Assembly (NCBI GenBank): GCA_017649645.1
Contig: JAGCGK010000042.1
Span: forward strand, 31,043-95,042
Source of the DNA: Clostridiales bacterium
GTDB lineage: Bacteria > Bacillota > Clostridia > Saccharofermentanales > Saccharofermentanaceae
Length of the DNA: 64,000 nucleotides
Reading direction: 5' to 3'
Each line of letters begins with the position of its first letter. Position 1 is the first letter of the stretch. This document shows positions 8,842-18,400 of the stretch, piece by piece. The translations under genes and the position numbers were made by a program. The notes below the pieces were generated by a model that was not told the origin of the DNA, did not search any database, and saw only the letters and a list, made by a program, of their open reading frames with translations.

Positions 8842-8895
8842 GGCAGGGTTTCGCAGAACAAAAAGCAGATCCACTTCAGTGTGAACCTGCCTTTT
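8842..8895 (+). terminator. Terminator-like hairpin, plus strand, far from any gene end
   Basis: GGCAGGGTTTC near 8842-8852 can pair with GAACCTGCC (8883-8891), followed by TTTT. It lies more than 350 bases beyond the leuA terminator, and the minus-strand reading has no T tract. It may therefore end a separate plus-strand transcript through the repeat region. Confidence 0.45.
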
Positions 8896-8932
8896 ATGAT
8901 CCGAATTATGTTTTGAGACATCCTAAATTTAT

Positions 8933-10411
8933 TTACAGCATTTTCGATTTATTTCTGAAGTTTCTGTCTTTTCGTTTGATGTTTCTTCTTCTGAAGATAA
9001 AGATCGCTGCGATAAGGATTACCGCGAGGACTGATACTCCCAAGACTGTGATGATGAGCTTTTTGAGCTTGCCCCAGAATTTACTGGAGGACTTTTCCGG
9101 AGTGATCTCAGACAGACGTTCTTTGGATTCTATAAGAAGATGAATGGTTCCGACTTCATATGTATAATTGTCACTGTACCTTCTGTAAAGAGGTATATCA
9201 AATGACTGCGATGTTATATTCGGATTTATTACTACTCCTGAAAGCTCGATTACAGCCGTATAGCCTCCGAGAGCTCTGGACGTCAGGGTAGTGTGGTACG
9301 GATTAAGATTGATCGTATAATCAACGATCTTAAGGTCTGTATCAACAAGAAGCTGATTGATCTGAACTTCGGTATTATCCTTAAGGGTCGTATAATCTGC
9401 TTCATCAATTGCAACAGTAGTAAATTTGTTATATCCGTACTCGAAAAGTTGGATGATATCGGAATACCTGATCTCTGAATCTTCTGCTCCGAAGATAGCA
9501 GCAACAAGGATTCGACCATTTTTATTAGCAGCTGCTACGATCGTGTTTCCGGCTGCTTCGGTAAATCCTGTCTTACCTCCGATGTAATACTCGTATGCGT
9601 ACATCTGCGTCGAGATGAATCGGTTTGCATTGAGGACAGTTCTCTTATCATTGTATTTATTGGTCTCAGGAATCTCGTATTGCGTTGATGTAGCGATCTC
9701 ACTGAATTCAGGATAAGCAAGACAAGCCTCCAGGATCTTACACATATCGCTTACAGTAGTAAGATTAGGTCTTTCCGGATCTGAAAGACCGTAACTGGAT
9801 GTGAAATTTGTATTAGTGCAACCAAGTTCCTTTGCTCTGTCATTCATCAGAGTGCAGAAATCAGCTTCAGATCCTCCGATATGGATCGCGAGAGCCAAGG
9901 TAGCATCATTACAGGATTTGAGGATCGCAGCATTAACGAGGGCTTCAACAGTGAATTCTTCACCCTCTGTCATTCCAAGCCTTACATAATCATCAGGAAT
10001 TCCTGCAAACATCATTGGTGTAATGGTTACCGTATCGCTCATATCACAGTTCTCAAATGCCAGAAGAACGGTCATAAGCTTAGTAGTTGAAGCAGGCTCC
10101 AAAGCAGTATTAATATCCTGACCATAAAGATATATCTGGGATTGAGCATCGAAAAGTACGAATGACTTACCGTTTATCTCAGGTGCTTCAGGATTTGTCT
10201 CATTAAGGAAAGCTGTCTTAGCATCGTCAGTTGATACTACGATCTGATCATCAGCCGCTGATGCTGTAGTTTCCAGGGAAAAAGTTGTCTCTTCTGAGGT
10301 CGATTCTCCATCTCCTTCGGGATCAGGATCAGCATATACATTATCAAAAATACCAAATACCAGTATCAGTGCCATGAGCACAGATAAGATCTTGGTGAAT
10401 GAGTTTTTCAT
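8933..10411 (-). CDS. D-alanyl-D-alanine carboxypeptidase (serine-type, PBP5/DacF-like)
   Basis: A 492-residue exported penicillin-binding protein that trims the terminal D-Ala from peptidoglycan pentapeptides. There is an N-terminal signal peptide (about residues 5-27) and then an acidic Ser/Thr linker. The peptidase S11 domain has S108-T-T-K111, S166-C-N168 and K280-T-G282. The C-terminal PBP5-type domain is followed by a membrane anchor around 450-475 and a basic tail, so the enzyme is held on the outer face of the membrane. The start is ATG with CGGAGG upstream. A promoter TTGTGA-16-TATAAT lies just upstream on the minus strand. Confidence 0.92.
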   Translation of the reverse strand: MKNSFTKILSVLMALILVFGIFDNVYADPDPEGDGESTSEETTFSLETTASAADDQIVVSTDDAKTAFLNETNPEAPEINGKSFVLFDAQSQIYLYGQDINTALEPASTTKLMTVLLAFENCDMSDTVTITPMMFAGIPDDYVRLGMTEGEEFTVEALVNAAILKSCNDATLALAIHIGGSEADFCTLMNDRAKELGCTNTNFTSSYGLSDPERPNLTTVSDMCKILEACLAYPEFSEIATSTQYEIPETNKYNDKRTVLNANRFISTQMYAYEYYIGGKTGFTEAAGNTIVAAANKNGRILVAAIFGAEDSEIRYSDIIQLFEYGYNKFTTVAIDEADYTTLKDNTEVQINQLLVDTDLKIVDYTINLNPYHTTLTSRALGGYTAVIELSGVVINPNITSQSFDIPLYRRYSDNYTYEVGTIHLLIESKERLSEITPEKSSSKFWGKLKKLIITVLGVSVLAVILIAAIFIFRRRNIKRKDRNFRNKSKML

Positions 10412-10449
10412 TGTGCCTCCGGTTACGGTTTGAGTGATTTAACAGATAT

Positions 10450-10477
10450 ATTATAGCAATAACTGTTTTGTTCACAA
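10450..10477 (-). promoter_or_regulatory. Promoter of the carboxypeptidase gene
   Basis: Minus-strand TTGTGA (10472-10477) and TATAAT (10450-10455) are separated by 16 bases, about 40 bases upstream of the start codon. Confidence 0.65.
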
Positions 10478-10532
10478 ATATACACTTTTTTGTTATATTA
10501 TTTTTATTAAAAAATAAGGATGAACTACAAAA

Positions 10533-11993
10533 ATGCCGATAAATAAGGTTACTGATGCGGAGTTTAAGGTTATCGACGCAGCTGTTGACGAGTTAAGAAG
10601 TTACTTTTCGAATAAGGCCGATGAACTCGGTCGCCCTTTAACATATTTGATCAAAACATACGGATGTCAGTTAAACGAATCCGACAGCGAGAAACTTTCA
10701 GGTTATCTGGAAGAAATGGGACTTATCGAATCCAATACGGATAAAGCTGATGTTATATTTTTCAATACTTGCTCTATAAGAGAGAATGCCGATGACAGGC
10801 TCTTTGGAAATCTCGGTGTATATAAATCCGTCAAGCGTGAGAATAAAGACATGATCATTGCGGTCTGCGGCTGTATGATGAAGGTCGAAAAGAACGTAGA
10901 AAAGATCAAGAAGAGCTATCCGTTCGTGGATCTTGTTTTCGATCCTCAGCAGCTTCATCTGATGCCGCTTCTTCTGCAGAAGAGCTTGAGTTCCAAGAAA
11001 CTTGCCGTTGATATCGATAATATAGACTATATTGCTGATGATAACAGGATGCCTATAGCCCGTAAGCGTAAGTTCAGGGCTTTGGTTCCGATCATGTACG
11101 GATGTAATAACTTCTGTACTTACTGTATTGTGCCGTTTTCGAGAGGAAGAGAACGTTCAAGAGATTTCGATGAGATCATTAATCAGATGAAGCAGCTAGC
11201 GAGTGAAGGCTATAAAGAGGTTATGCTCCTTGGCCAGAACGTTAACTCTTACGGTAAGGATCTCGGCGAGAATAAGAGTTTTCCGGATCTTCTCGAGGCT
11301 TGTGCTCAGATCGAAGGTTTTTCCAGGATCAGGTTCATGACTTCGCACCCTAAGGATCTTTCCGACAGGGTTATTGATATCATGGCTAAGTATGATTCCA
11401 TCGAGACTCATCTGCATCTTCCGTGTCAATCGGGTTCTGATGCCGTTTTGAAGCGTATGAACAGGCATTATACAAGAGAACAGTTCTTAAGGACTGCTAA
11501 GTTATTCAGAGAAAAGGTTCCGGACGGTGCTATCTCCACTGATATTATCGTCGGATTTCCGGGAGAGACAGACCGGGATTTCGAAGATACATTGTCGCTC
11601 GTAAGGGAGTGCCGATTTGATTCTGCATTCACATTCCAATATTCGAAAAGACCCGGCACCAAAGCTGCCGAGTTCGAAGACCAGGTTTCTCAGGATGTCG
11701 TAACAGAAAGATTCTCGAGACTTCTGGATCTTCAGAATGAACTTGTTTTCGAATCAAATAAGAATCTTGTCGGAAAGACGATGGAGATCCTTATCGAAGG
11801 CGAGAGCAATACTGCTCCTGATATCCTTACGGGTAGGACCAAGTGTAATCATCTCGTGAATTTCACTATTCCGTCTGAGCTTGGTATCTCTATTAAACCA
11901 AATGAACTTGAAGGTAAGCTCGGTATGGTCAAGATCACTGCTGCTAAGCCTTATTCCGTTGAAGGTGTATTGGAGTGTTTGATCAATGACTGA
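10533..11993 (+). CDS. miaB: tRNA-2-methylthio-N6-dimethylallyladenosine synthase
   Basis: A 486-residue radical-SAM methylthiotransferase that adds the 2-methylthio group to i6A37 of tRNAs reading UNN codons. The UPF0004 domain carries the auxiliary cluster cysteines C45 (YGCQLNES), C80 (NTCSIRENA) and C114. The radical-SAM motif is C191-NNF-C195-TY-C198. A TRAM domain ends the protein. The modification needs the prenyl group made by MiaA, encoded last in this operon. The 3' end overlaps mutS by 8 bases. Confidence 0.95.
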   Translation: MPINKVTDAEFKVIDAAVDELRSYFSNKADELGRPLTYLIKTYGCQLNESDSEKLSGYLEEMGLIESNTDKADVIFFNTCSIRENADDRLFGNLGVYKSVKRENKDMIIAVCGCMMKVEKNVEKIKKSYPFVDLVFDPQQLHLMPLLLQKSLSSKKLAVDIDNIDYIADDNRMPIARKRKFRALVPIMYGCNNFCTYCIVPFSRGRERSRDFDEIINQMKQLASEGYKEVMLLGQNVNSYGKDLGENKSFPDLLEACAQIEGFSRIRFMTSHPKDLSDRVIDIMAKYDSIETHLHLPCQSGSDAVLKRMNRHYTREQFLRTAKLFREKVPDGAISTDIIVGFPGETDRDFEDTLSLVRECRFDSAFTFQYSKRPGTKAAEFEDQVSQDVVTERFSRLLDLQNELVFESNKNLVGKTMEILIEGESNTAPDILTGRTKCNHLVNFTIPSELGISIKPNELEGKLGMVKITAAKPYSVEGVLECLIND

Positions 11994-14682
11994 TAATAAA
12001 GACCTTCTTCGACTTGATACAGTAAATACCGATGATCTGTCACCGATGATGAAGCAGTATGTCGAGCTTCGTAAGACATTGGGCGACACGATCCTTTTCT
12101 ATCGTCTTGGCGACTTTTACGAGATGTTCTTTGACGATGCTATCCTTGTATCGAAAACGCTGGAGCTTACTCTTACCGGAAGAGACTGCGGTAACAATAT
12201 GAGAGCACCGATGTGCGGTGTTCCTTTCCATGCTTATTCGACATATGCCAATAAGCTTTTAAATCTCGGATTTAAGATCGCGATCTGTGAGCAGCTTGAA
12301 GATCCTGCAACATGTAAGGGGCTTGTTAAACGAGGGATCATCCAGGTTCTTACACCGGGTACACTTACTGATAACAACGGCCTCGAGGATCGTAAGAATA
12401 ACTTCCTCATGAGTATCTATTCCGTTGGTTCACAGTACGGTGTCAGTGTTGCTGATATTACTACCGGAGTATTTGAAGGTACTCAGCTTACATCACTTAA
12501 TAACGATGAACATCTTATTAATCTCATCGGAAAATATACTCCGTCTGAGATCATCTATAACGAGTCATTTGAATCCACGAAGATCTTTAAGGCTCTTAAG
12601 ACATATTTCCAGACTGCATTCACTTCCAAAAGCGACAGATTCTTCTCATCTGCCAGATCCGAAGAACGTAAGAATGAAGGCAAGAGTGCCGTTAATATCG
12701 ATCAGTTCAAAGATCCTGAACTTTTAAACTGTGCAGCAGGCGGTCTTTTGAACTATGCTGATGAGACACAGGCAGGTAAGATCTACCATCTTGATGCACT
12801 TAATGTTTTCAAGATCTCGGATACGATGGAGCTTGATTATTCCACCAGAGCTAATCTGGAATTGACATCAACCATCAGGTCCAAGTCTAAGAAAGGTTCA
12901 CTTCTTTGGGCTATCGACAGGACAAAAACTGCTATGGGCGGCCGTCTTATCCGTAAGTGGGTCGAAGAACCTCTCGTACACGTATCTTCGATCAATGCGA
13001 GACTGGATGCCGTTCAGGAAGCCTATGATAAGTTCATGCCCAGACAGGAGATCATTGAAGCTTTGTCAGGTCTTTACGATATCGAGAGACTCATCTCCAG
13101 AGTCGCTTTGGGAAATTGTAATGCCAGAGAGCTTATATCTCTTAAGTATGCTTTGGGTAAGATACCTTATATAATCGACCGTACAAAAGAGTTTTCGAGA
13201 GGCGTATTCAGACAGATTAATCAGGACCTTGATCCTCTTACGGATGTATATGAGATCCTTGATGCTGCTATCGCGGAAGAGCCGCCGATCGGCATCAAAG
13301 ACGGAGATATCATCAAGAAGGGCTATTCCAAGGAATGCGACGAACTTGCCGAGATTTCTTCAAATGCCAAGGCTTTCATCATGAAACTCGAGAATGATGA
13401 GAAAGAAAAGACCGGCATCAGGACCTTGAAGATCGGCTATAACAAGGTCTTCGGTTATTATATCGAAGTCAGCAAGAGCTTTGCCGAGCAGGTTCCTGAG
13501 CATTACATCAGAAAACAGACGCTGGTCAATGCAGAAAGATATATTACACCTGAGATCAAGGAATTGGAGGACAAGATCCTCGGAGCTTCCTCTAAGCGTA
13601 ACGCTCTCGAGTACGAGATCTTCTGCGACATAAGACAGAAAGTATCCGATCAGCAAAGAAGGATATTCGCGACAGCCAAGGCTGTAAGCATCCTTGACGT
13701 TATCACATCTCTTGCAGAGCTCGCATCAACAGACAATTATGTAAGGCCTAAGGTCGATGATTCCGAGGTTATCGAGATAGAAGAGGGAAGACATCCGGTA
13801 GTTGAACAGATGCTTAGAAACGAGCGCTTCGTTCCGAACGATACTGACCTTAATTCCAAGGACAGACTTATGGTCCTCACAGGCCCTAACATGTCCGGTA
13901 AATCCACATACATGAGACAGATCGCGCTCATCGTGCTTCTTGCTCAGATCGGTTCATTTGTTCCTGCAAAGTCTGCTCACATCGGCCTTGTCGACAGAAT
14001 TTTCACCAGGATCGGTGCTTCAGACGACATCTCTCTCGGTCAGTCGACTTTCATGGTCGAGATGAGCGAAGTTTCAAACATCCTTAATAATGCTTCTCGA
14101 AAAAGCCTTCTGCTCCTTGATGAAGTCGGCAGAGGTACAAGTACATATGACGGATTATCCATTGCATGGGCTGTTATCGAATACATAATCGATCCGAATA
14201 TCCTTTATGCAAGGACGATCTTTGCGACTCATTATCACGAATTAAATCAGCTTACAAAACTTAATCAGGGTGTTTTCAATTGCCACGTAGACGTTAAAGA
14301 GAAGGAAGATGGAGTAGTGTTCCTTCATAAGATCGTTTCGGGCGGTACATCTGACAGTTACGGTATCGAAGTAGCCCGCCTGGCAGGCATCCCTGATGAC
14401 GTTTTGAGACGAAGCAAAGCTATCCTTTCAGAACTCGAGAGGATCGGCAATTTCAAAGTAAATGCTAACGTAGATATCGAAAATGGCGATAAGGTACCTA
14501 CTGCCAAGGCCATGCCTGGACAAGACTCACTATTCAATCCGGAAAATGTCTATTATCAAAAAGAAGACAAGCTCCGTAAACATATTAGAGATATAGATAT
14601 CACTAAGATCACGCCTCTTGAGGCCATGAACATTCTTTATGAGCTGACAGAGATAGTTAACAAGGAGAATCAAATTGAGTAG
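11986..14682 (+). CDS. mutS: DNA mismatch repair protein MutS
   Basis: An 898-residue mismatch recognition ATPase. The N-terminal mismatch-binding motif FYE is at 44-46 (GDFYEMF). Connector, lever and clamp domains follow. The ABC-type ATPase has Walker A GPNMSGKS at 633-640, the LLLDEVGRGTSTYDG Walker B region and the ATHYHEL switch. A C-terminal extension after the ATPase matches the tetramerisation and beta-clamp-binding part of bacterial MutS1. It is translated from an ATG inside the end of miaB and overlaps the TTG start of mutL, so the repair proteins are made together. Confidence 0.97.
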   Translation: MTDNKDLLRLDTVNTDDLSPMMKQYVELRKTLGDTILFYRLGDFYEMFFDDAILVSKTLELTLTGRDCGNNMRAPMCGVPFHAYSTYANKLLNLGFKIAICEQLEDPATCKGLVKRGIIQVLTPGTLTDNNGLEDRKNNFLMSIYSVGSQYGVSVADITTGVFEGTQLTSLNNDEHLINLIGKYTPSEIIYNESFESTKIFKALKTYFQTAFTSKSDRFFSSARSEERKNEGKSAVNIDQFKDPELLNCAAGGLLNYADETQAGKIYHLDALNVFKISDTMELDYSTRANLELTSTIRSKSKKGSLLWAIDRTKTAMGGRLIRKWVEEPLVHVSSINARLDAVQEAYDKFMPRQEIIEALSGLYDIERLISRVALGNCNARELISLKYALGKIPYIIDRTKEFSRGVFRQINQDLDPLTDVYEILDAAIAEEPPIGIKDGDIIKKGYSKECDELAEISSNAKAFIMKLENDEKEKTGIRTLKIGYNKVFGYYIEVSKSFAEQVPEHYIRKQTLVNAERYITPEIKELEDKILGASSKRNALEYEIFCDIRQKVSDQQRRIFATAKAVSILDVITSLAELASTDNYVRPKVDDSEVIEIEEGRHPVVEQMLRNERFVPNDTDLNSKDRLMVLTGPNMSGKSTYMRQIALIVLLAQIGSFVPAKSAHIGLVDRIFTRIGASDDISLGQSTFMVEMSEVSNILNNASRKSLLLLDEVGRGTSTYDGLSIAWAVIEYIIDPNILYARTIFATHYHELNQLTKLNQGVFNCHVDVKEKEDGVVFLHKIVSGGTSDSYGIEVARLAGIPDDVLRRSKAILSELERIGNFKVNANVDIENGDKVPTAKAMPGQDSLFNPENVYYQKEDKLRKHIRDIDITKITPLEAMNILYELTEIVNKENQIE

Positions 14683-16567
14683 GATTGAAGTTTTAGATAA
14701 AAAGACCGCCAACGCCATCAAGGCCGGTGAAGTTATCGAACGTCCGGTTTCCGTTGTTAAGGAACTTTTCGATAATGCTGTAGACAGCGGAGCAAGTAGG
14801 ATAACAGTAGAATTCAAAAACGGCGGAATCTCTCTTATCAGAGTTTCCGATAACGGCATAGGAATGGATAGGGAAGATGCCGAGAAAGCATTTCTTATCC
14901 ATGCTACATCAAAGATCAGAACCATAGATGATCTGTCATCACTTTCATCAATGGGCTTCAGGGGAGAAGCGCTTCCTTCGATTGCTGCATGTTCAATTGT
15001 TGAACTTGTTACAAAGCAGGCAGATTCATCCATCGGAACGAAGATCACATATGATGACGGTGAACTTAAGGGCGTAGAAGAATGCAGTGCCGATAACGGT
15101 ACAGTTGTTACAGTTAAAGATCTCTTCTATAACACCCCGGCCAGATATAAGTTCCTTAAAAAGGATTCAACCGAAGGAATGTATATCTGTACTCTTGTTG
15201 AGAAACTTGCGATCGTTAATCCTCATATAACCGTAAAGCTTATAAAAGACGGAACAATGATCTTATCTACTCCCGGAAACGGATCCATGCTTGATACGAT
15301 CTATTGCATATACGGTAAACAGATCGCCAATCAGCTTGTTCCGGTTGATTATACTTACGAGGACATAAGAGTATCCGGTTTTACAGCTAAGCCTGATCTT
15401 ACAAGAAGCAACAGAAGCCTTCAGTTGTTCTATGTTAATGAGAGAACCGTTAAGTGCCTGACAGCTCAGGCTGCCGTTGAAGAAGCATATAGAAACAGCG
15501 TTATGAAGGGTAAATTTCCGGTTTGCTTTCTTAACATCTATGTTGAACCTTCAAATGTTGACTGTAACATCCATCCTCAGAAGATCGAAGTAAAGATCTC
15601 GAATGATTCATCTTTATTCAGAGCTGTTTATCACGGAGTTAAAAATGCTCTTGAATCACTTCGTCCGAAACAGGAAGAGATCAAAGATGAGATATTCGAA
15701 TATATCGATGAAAAACCTGAAACTAAAAGCTTAATACCAAATGAATCAACATATGACAGACATTCCACTGCTGGTGAAGGCTTCAGAGATCTCGAGAAAG
15801 TTTCCAAACCTTCTCAGGTAGAGATCAGAGCAGCTAATAATATACTGAATATCCTATCCGGAATCGATTCAGTTGAAGAAGTCAAAGAAGAGCCCGTAGA
15901 GAAAGAACCGGAGTTTATAGAGCCTGTCCTAAGTACTTCCGATGATTTTAATAAGAAGAGAAATTCTGATATCGAGATCCTTTTGAATTCTAAGATCGTT
16001 GGAGCTTTATTTGCTACATTCATAGTATTCCAGTCTAACGATTGTGTTTATCTTTTAGATCAGCACGCGGCACACGAGCGTGTGCTTTATGAAGAATTTC
16101 TAGCCAAAGCATTAGATAAAGAAGGAACCAAAGATTTCATCGAGACACTTCTAGTACCTGATATAGTCTCCTTGTCTTCCGCTGATTATGTATTCGCTTT
16201 GGATCATAAGGACGAATTCAAGAAATACGGATTCGATATCGAAGCAATGGGTGACAGGGAGATAGCAATTCGTACCATACCATCAGTTAAGAATATGGTC
16301 ATTAAGCCTTCGGTTATGTTTAATGATCTTTTGGATGATCTAAAAAAAGATCTTCCTGTCGGAGATAATGCGTGGTACTTAAAGATAGCTACAGCTGCAT
16401 GTAAAGCTGCAATAAAGGGAAGAGATATCATCTCTGCTGACGAGATCAAAGCTCTTCTTACCAGCATGCTGACGCTTGATGATCCGTATCATTGTCCGCA
16501 CGGAAGACCTACATTCATCAAACTTACGGAAACAGATATCGATAAGATGTTTAAAAGGATAGTCTGA
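14675..16567 (+). CDS. mutL: DNA mismatch repair endonuclease MutL
   Basis: A 630-residue GHKL ATPase and mismatch-repair matchmaker. The N-terminal ATPase has VVKELFDNAVDSGA (catalytic Glu of the KE pair and Mg-binding Asn present; the residue before Asn is Asp instead of the usual Glu), DNGIGM and GFRGEAL. A variable acidic linker (about 330-430) leads to the C-terminal endonuclease domain with DQHAAHERVLYEE beginning at D462, an ACKAAIK block and CPHGRP. This is the nicking form used by bacteria lacking MutH. The start is TTG at 14675 with AAGGAG seven bases upstream, overlapping the mutS stop; no nearer ATG fits. The stop overlaps the miaA start. Confidence 0.96.
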   Translation: MSRIEVLDKKTANAIKAGEVIERPVSVVKELFDNAVDSGASRITVEFKNGGISLIRVSDNGIGMDREDAEKAFLIHATSKIRTIDDLSSLSSMGFRGEALPSIAACSIVELVTKQADSSIGTKITYDDGELKGVEECSADNGTVVTVKDLFYNTPARYKFLKKDSTEGMYICTLVEKLAIVNPHITVKLIKDGTMILSTPGNGSMLDTIYCIYGKQIANQLVPVDYTYEDIRVSGFTAKPDLTRSNRSLQLFYVNERTVKCLTAQAAVEEAYRNSVMKGKFPVCFLNIYVEPSNVDCNIHPQKIEVKISNDSSLFRAVYHGVKNALESLRPKQEEIKDEIFEYIDEKPETKSLIPNESTYDRHSTAGEGFRDLEKVSKPSQVEIRAANNILNILSGIDSVEEVKEEPVEKEPEFIEPVLSTSDDFNKKRNSDIEILLNSKIVGALFATFIVFQSNDCVYLLDQHAAHERVLYEEFLAKALDKEGTKDFIETLLVPDIVSLSSADYVFALDHKDEFKKYGFDIEAMGDREIAIRTIPSVKNMVIKPSVMFNDLLDDLKKDLPVGDNAWYLKIATAACKAAIKGRDIISADEIKALLTSMLTLDDPYHCPHGRPTFIKLTETDIDKMFKRIV

Positions 16568-17517
16568 TGAAAGAGCTTACCGAATACAATTCTTCATATA
16601 GATATATTCCTATAATCGCAGGACCGACTGCAAGCGGAAAGAGTTCGCTTGCTATTAAACTTGCCTTAAAGATCAACGGCGAGATCATATCCTGTGATTC
16701 CATGCAGATATATAAAGGTCTTGATATCGGTACTGCTAAAGTTACAAAGGAAGAACAAGCTCTTGTTCCTCATCACATGATCGATATAGTAGAACCTGAT
16801 GCTGTGTTTTCTGTAAATGACTTTGCCTTAAGGACTATTAACGTTATTGAAGATATCCTGAAAAGAGGGAAGATGCCTGTTCTTTGCGGTGGAACCGGTC
16901 AATATGTAACAGCCCTTTACGAGGGCATCAAATACGTTGACGAGCCTGTTGATAAGAAGATTATTGATGATCTGTATGCAAAGTTCGATAAAGACGGAAT
17001 AGATGACATATATAGTAAGCTTGAATCGGTTGATCCTGTAGCTTCAGCCAAGATCCATAAGAATAATACCAGAAGAGTCATAAGAGCATATGCGGTTTAT
17101 CTGTCGACTGGTAAAACCTTTACCTGGTGGAATGAGAACTCAAAAAAGGAAGGTCCTTCTTATCCTTTTAAACTTTTCACTTTGGATTATGACAGAAGTA
17201 TCATCTATGATCGCATTAACAAAAGAGTTGATCAGATGATCGATGAAGGTCTTATCGAAGAAGCTAAAGCACTCCATGATTCCGGAAAACTTCAAAAGTC
17301 CACGGCCAAACAGGCAATAGGCTATAAAGAGTTGTTTGATTATTTCGAAGGAAGATGTTCGCTTGATAAATCAATATATGAGATCAAGCTTCGCTCCAGG
17401 CATTATGCCAAAAGACAGCTAACCTGGTTCAGATATATGGAAAAAAGGCACATCATTGATATAAATGACGTGCCCACAACTCTTAATTATATCATCGATC
17501 AGATCTCTGAAAAATAG
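16567..17517 (+). CDS. miaA: tRNA dimethylallyltransferase
   Basis: A 316-residue enzyme that transfers dimethylallyl from DMAPP to A37 of tRNA, giving i6A, the substrate of MiaB. The P-loop GPTASGKS is at 19-26, followed by ISCDSMQIYKGLDIGTAK, which carries the catalytic Asp and prenyl-acceptor contacts. The IDIVEPD and KQAIGYKEL family blocks are present. The ATG overlaps the mutL TGA by one base. It ends the miaB-mutS-mutL-miaA operon and is convergent with lexA; no clear terminator separates them. Confidence 0.95.
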   Translation: MKELTEYNSSYRYIPIIAGPTASGKSSLAIKLALKINGEIISCDSMQIYKGLDIGTAKVTKEEQALVPHHMIDIVEPDAVFSVNDFALRTINVIEDILKRGKMPVLCGGTGQYVTALYEGIKYVDEPVDKKIIDDLYAKFDKDGIDDIYSKLESVDPVASAKIHKNNTRRVIRAYAVYLSTGKTFTWWNENSKKEGPSYPFKLFTLDYDRSIIYDRINKRVDQMIDEGLIEEAKALHDSGKLQKSTAKQAIGYKELFDYFEGRCSLDKSIYEIKLRSRHYAKRQLTWFRYMEKRHIIDINDVPTTLNYIIDQISEK

Positions 17518-17630
17518 ACTTCGCAAATATTGAGACTAACAGTAAACATTGTGTTAACTAAACGTTTTGCTTATTAAAAACCGGCAATTTCCTTGATAGA
17601 GTATAAAAAAACTTTAGGGACAAGGAGGTG

Positions 17631-18302
17631 TCAGTTTATAGTATATCTGTGAAGTCCGACAACTTTTCCGAGGATCCTGCATTCGGCAGTATCAAAAGGT
17701 ATCGGTTGATAGAAATCATTTTCAGGGAAAAGATAAGGCTTTCCATTCATATTTCCAAATCTCTTTACAGTAGCTTCGTCACCGATCAATGCAGCAACGA
17801 TATCGCCCTCTTCACATGAGTTTTGTTTCCTGATGATAAGGTAGTCACCATCACAGATATGTGCACCGATCATACTGCTTCCGCTTACTTTAAGTAAGAA
17901 GCACTCAGAGCTTCCGATAACAGATCTGTCTACATAGAATGAATCACTTCTGTCTTCGTGAGCGTAGATTGGTACACCGGCAGTTATTTTTCCTAAACAA
18001 GCTAGTTTAACAACATCAGCACGAGAATCTTTCATAATACCGATTTCAGAACCGTCATCAATTGACGAATCAGTATTCTTGATGATTATCGCTCTGCGCA
18101 TACCTGGTCTATATTCGATCTTTCCCATAGCATCGAGTTTTTTGAGATAGGTATGAACTGAAGAAGTAGATTTAAGTCCTGATCCAATACAAATATCTCT
18201 TACAGATGGAGACATCGCATTATCGTGAATGTAGTTCTTAACGAAATTATATACACGTTCAATAGATTTATTGCTTTTATTTGATGTTGATTGATCAGAC
18301 AT
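17631..18302 (-). CDS. lexA: LexA repressor
   Basis: A 223-residue SOS repressor and self-cleaving protease. The N-terminal winged helix (SPSVRDICIGSGLKSTSSVHTYLKKL, written here only as landmarks up to residue 55) binds operators. The cleavage site is A108-G109 (KITAGVPIY), the nucleophile S143 (GSSM) and the general base K180 (EATVK). The start at 18302 has GGAGG eight bases upstream; a longer in-frame reading to 18362 would run through the -10 and -35 elements. Upstream there is a consensus promoter whose -35 box overlaps an SOS box, indicating autorepression. Confidence 0.93.
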   Translation of the reverse strand: MSDQSTSNKSNKSIERVYNFVKNYIHDNAMSPSVRDICIGSGLKSTSSVHTYLKKLDAMGKIEYRPGMRRAIIIKNTDSSIDDGSEIGIMKDSRADVVKLACLGKITAGVPIYAHEDRSDSFYVDRSVIGSSECFLLKVSGSSMIGAHICDGDYLIIRKQNSCEEGDIVAALIGDEATVKRFGNMNGKPYLFPENDFYQPIPFDTAECRILGKVVGLHRYTIN

Positions 18303-18333
18303 ATTTCTACCTCCAAACATATTTTCTATTACA

Positions 18334-18362
18334 ATTTTAGAGTAAGTGCTGATTTTTGTCAA
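18334..18362 (-). promoter_or_regulatory. lexA promoter
   Basis: Minus strand TTGACA (18357-18362), a 17-base spacer and TAAAAT (18334-18339), about 30 bases before the lexA start. Confidence 0.85.
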
Positions 18363-18372
18363 ACACTTGTTC
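18361..18372. promoter_or_regulatory. LexA operator (SOS box)
   Basis: Minus-strand GAACAAGTGTTT fits the Gram-positive LexA consensus core GAACRNRYGTTY and overlaps the lexA -35 hexamer by two bases. It also lies 28 bases before the start of the divergent gene at 18401 and could control both. Confidence 0.75.
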
Positions 18373-18400
18373 TTTTTCGTGGCATAAGGAGGTAATGATT

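Noticed and set aside
14675-16567. MutL shows FDN instead of VEN in the ATPase motif, suggesting a lost catalytic residue.
   Set aside because: The catalytic Glu of MutL is the one in the preceding KE pair, which is present, and the Mg-binding Asn is kept. Asp before Asn is a mild substitution.
18303-18362. A 20-residue N-terminal extension of LexA.
   Set aside because: The extension covers the lexA -10, -35 and SOS box, and the ribosome site GGAGG lies within it.
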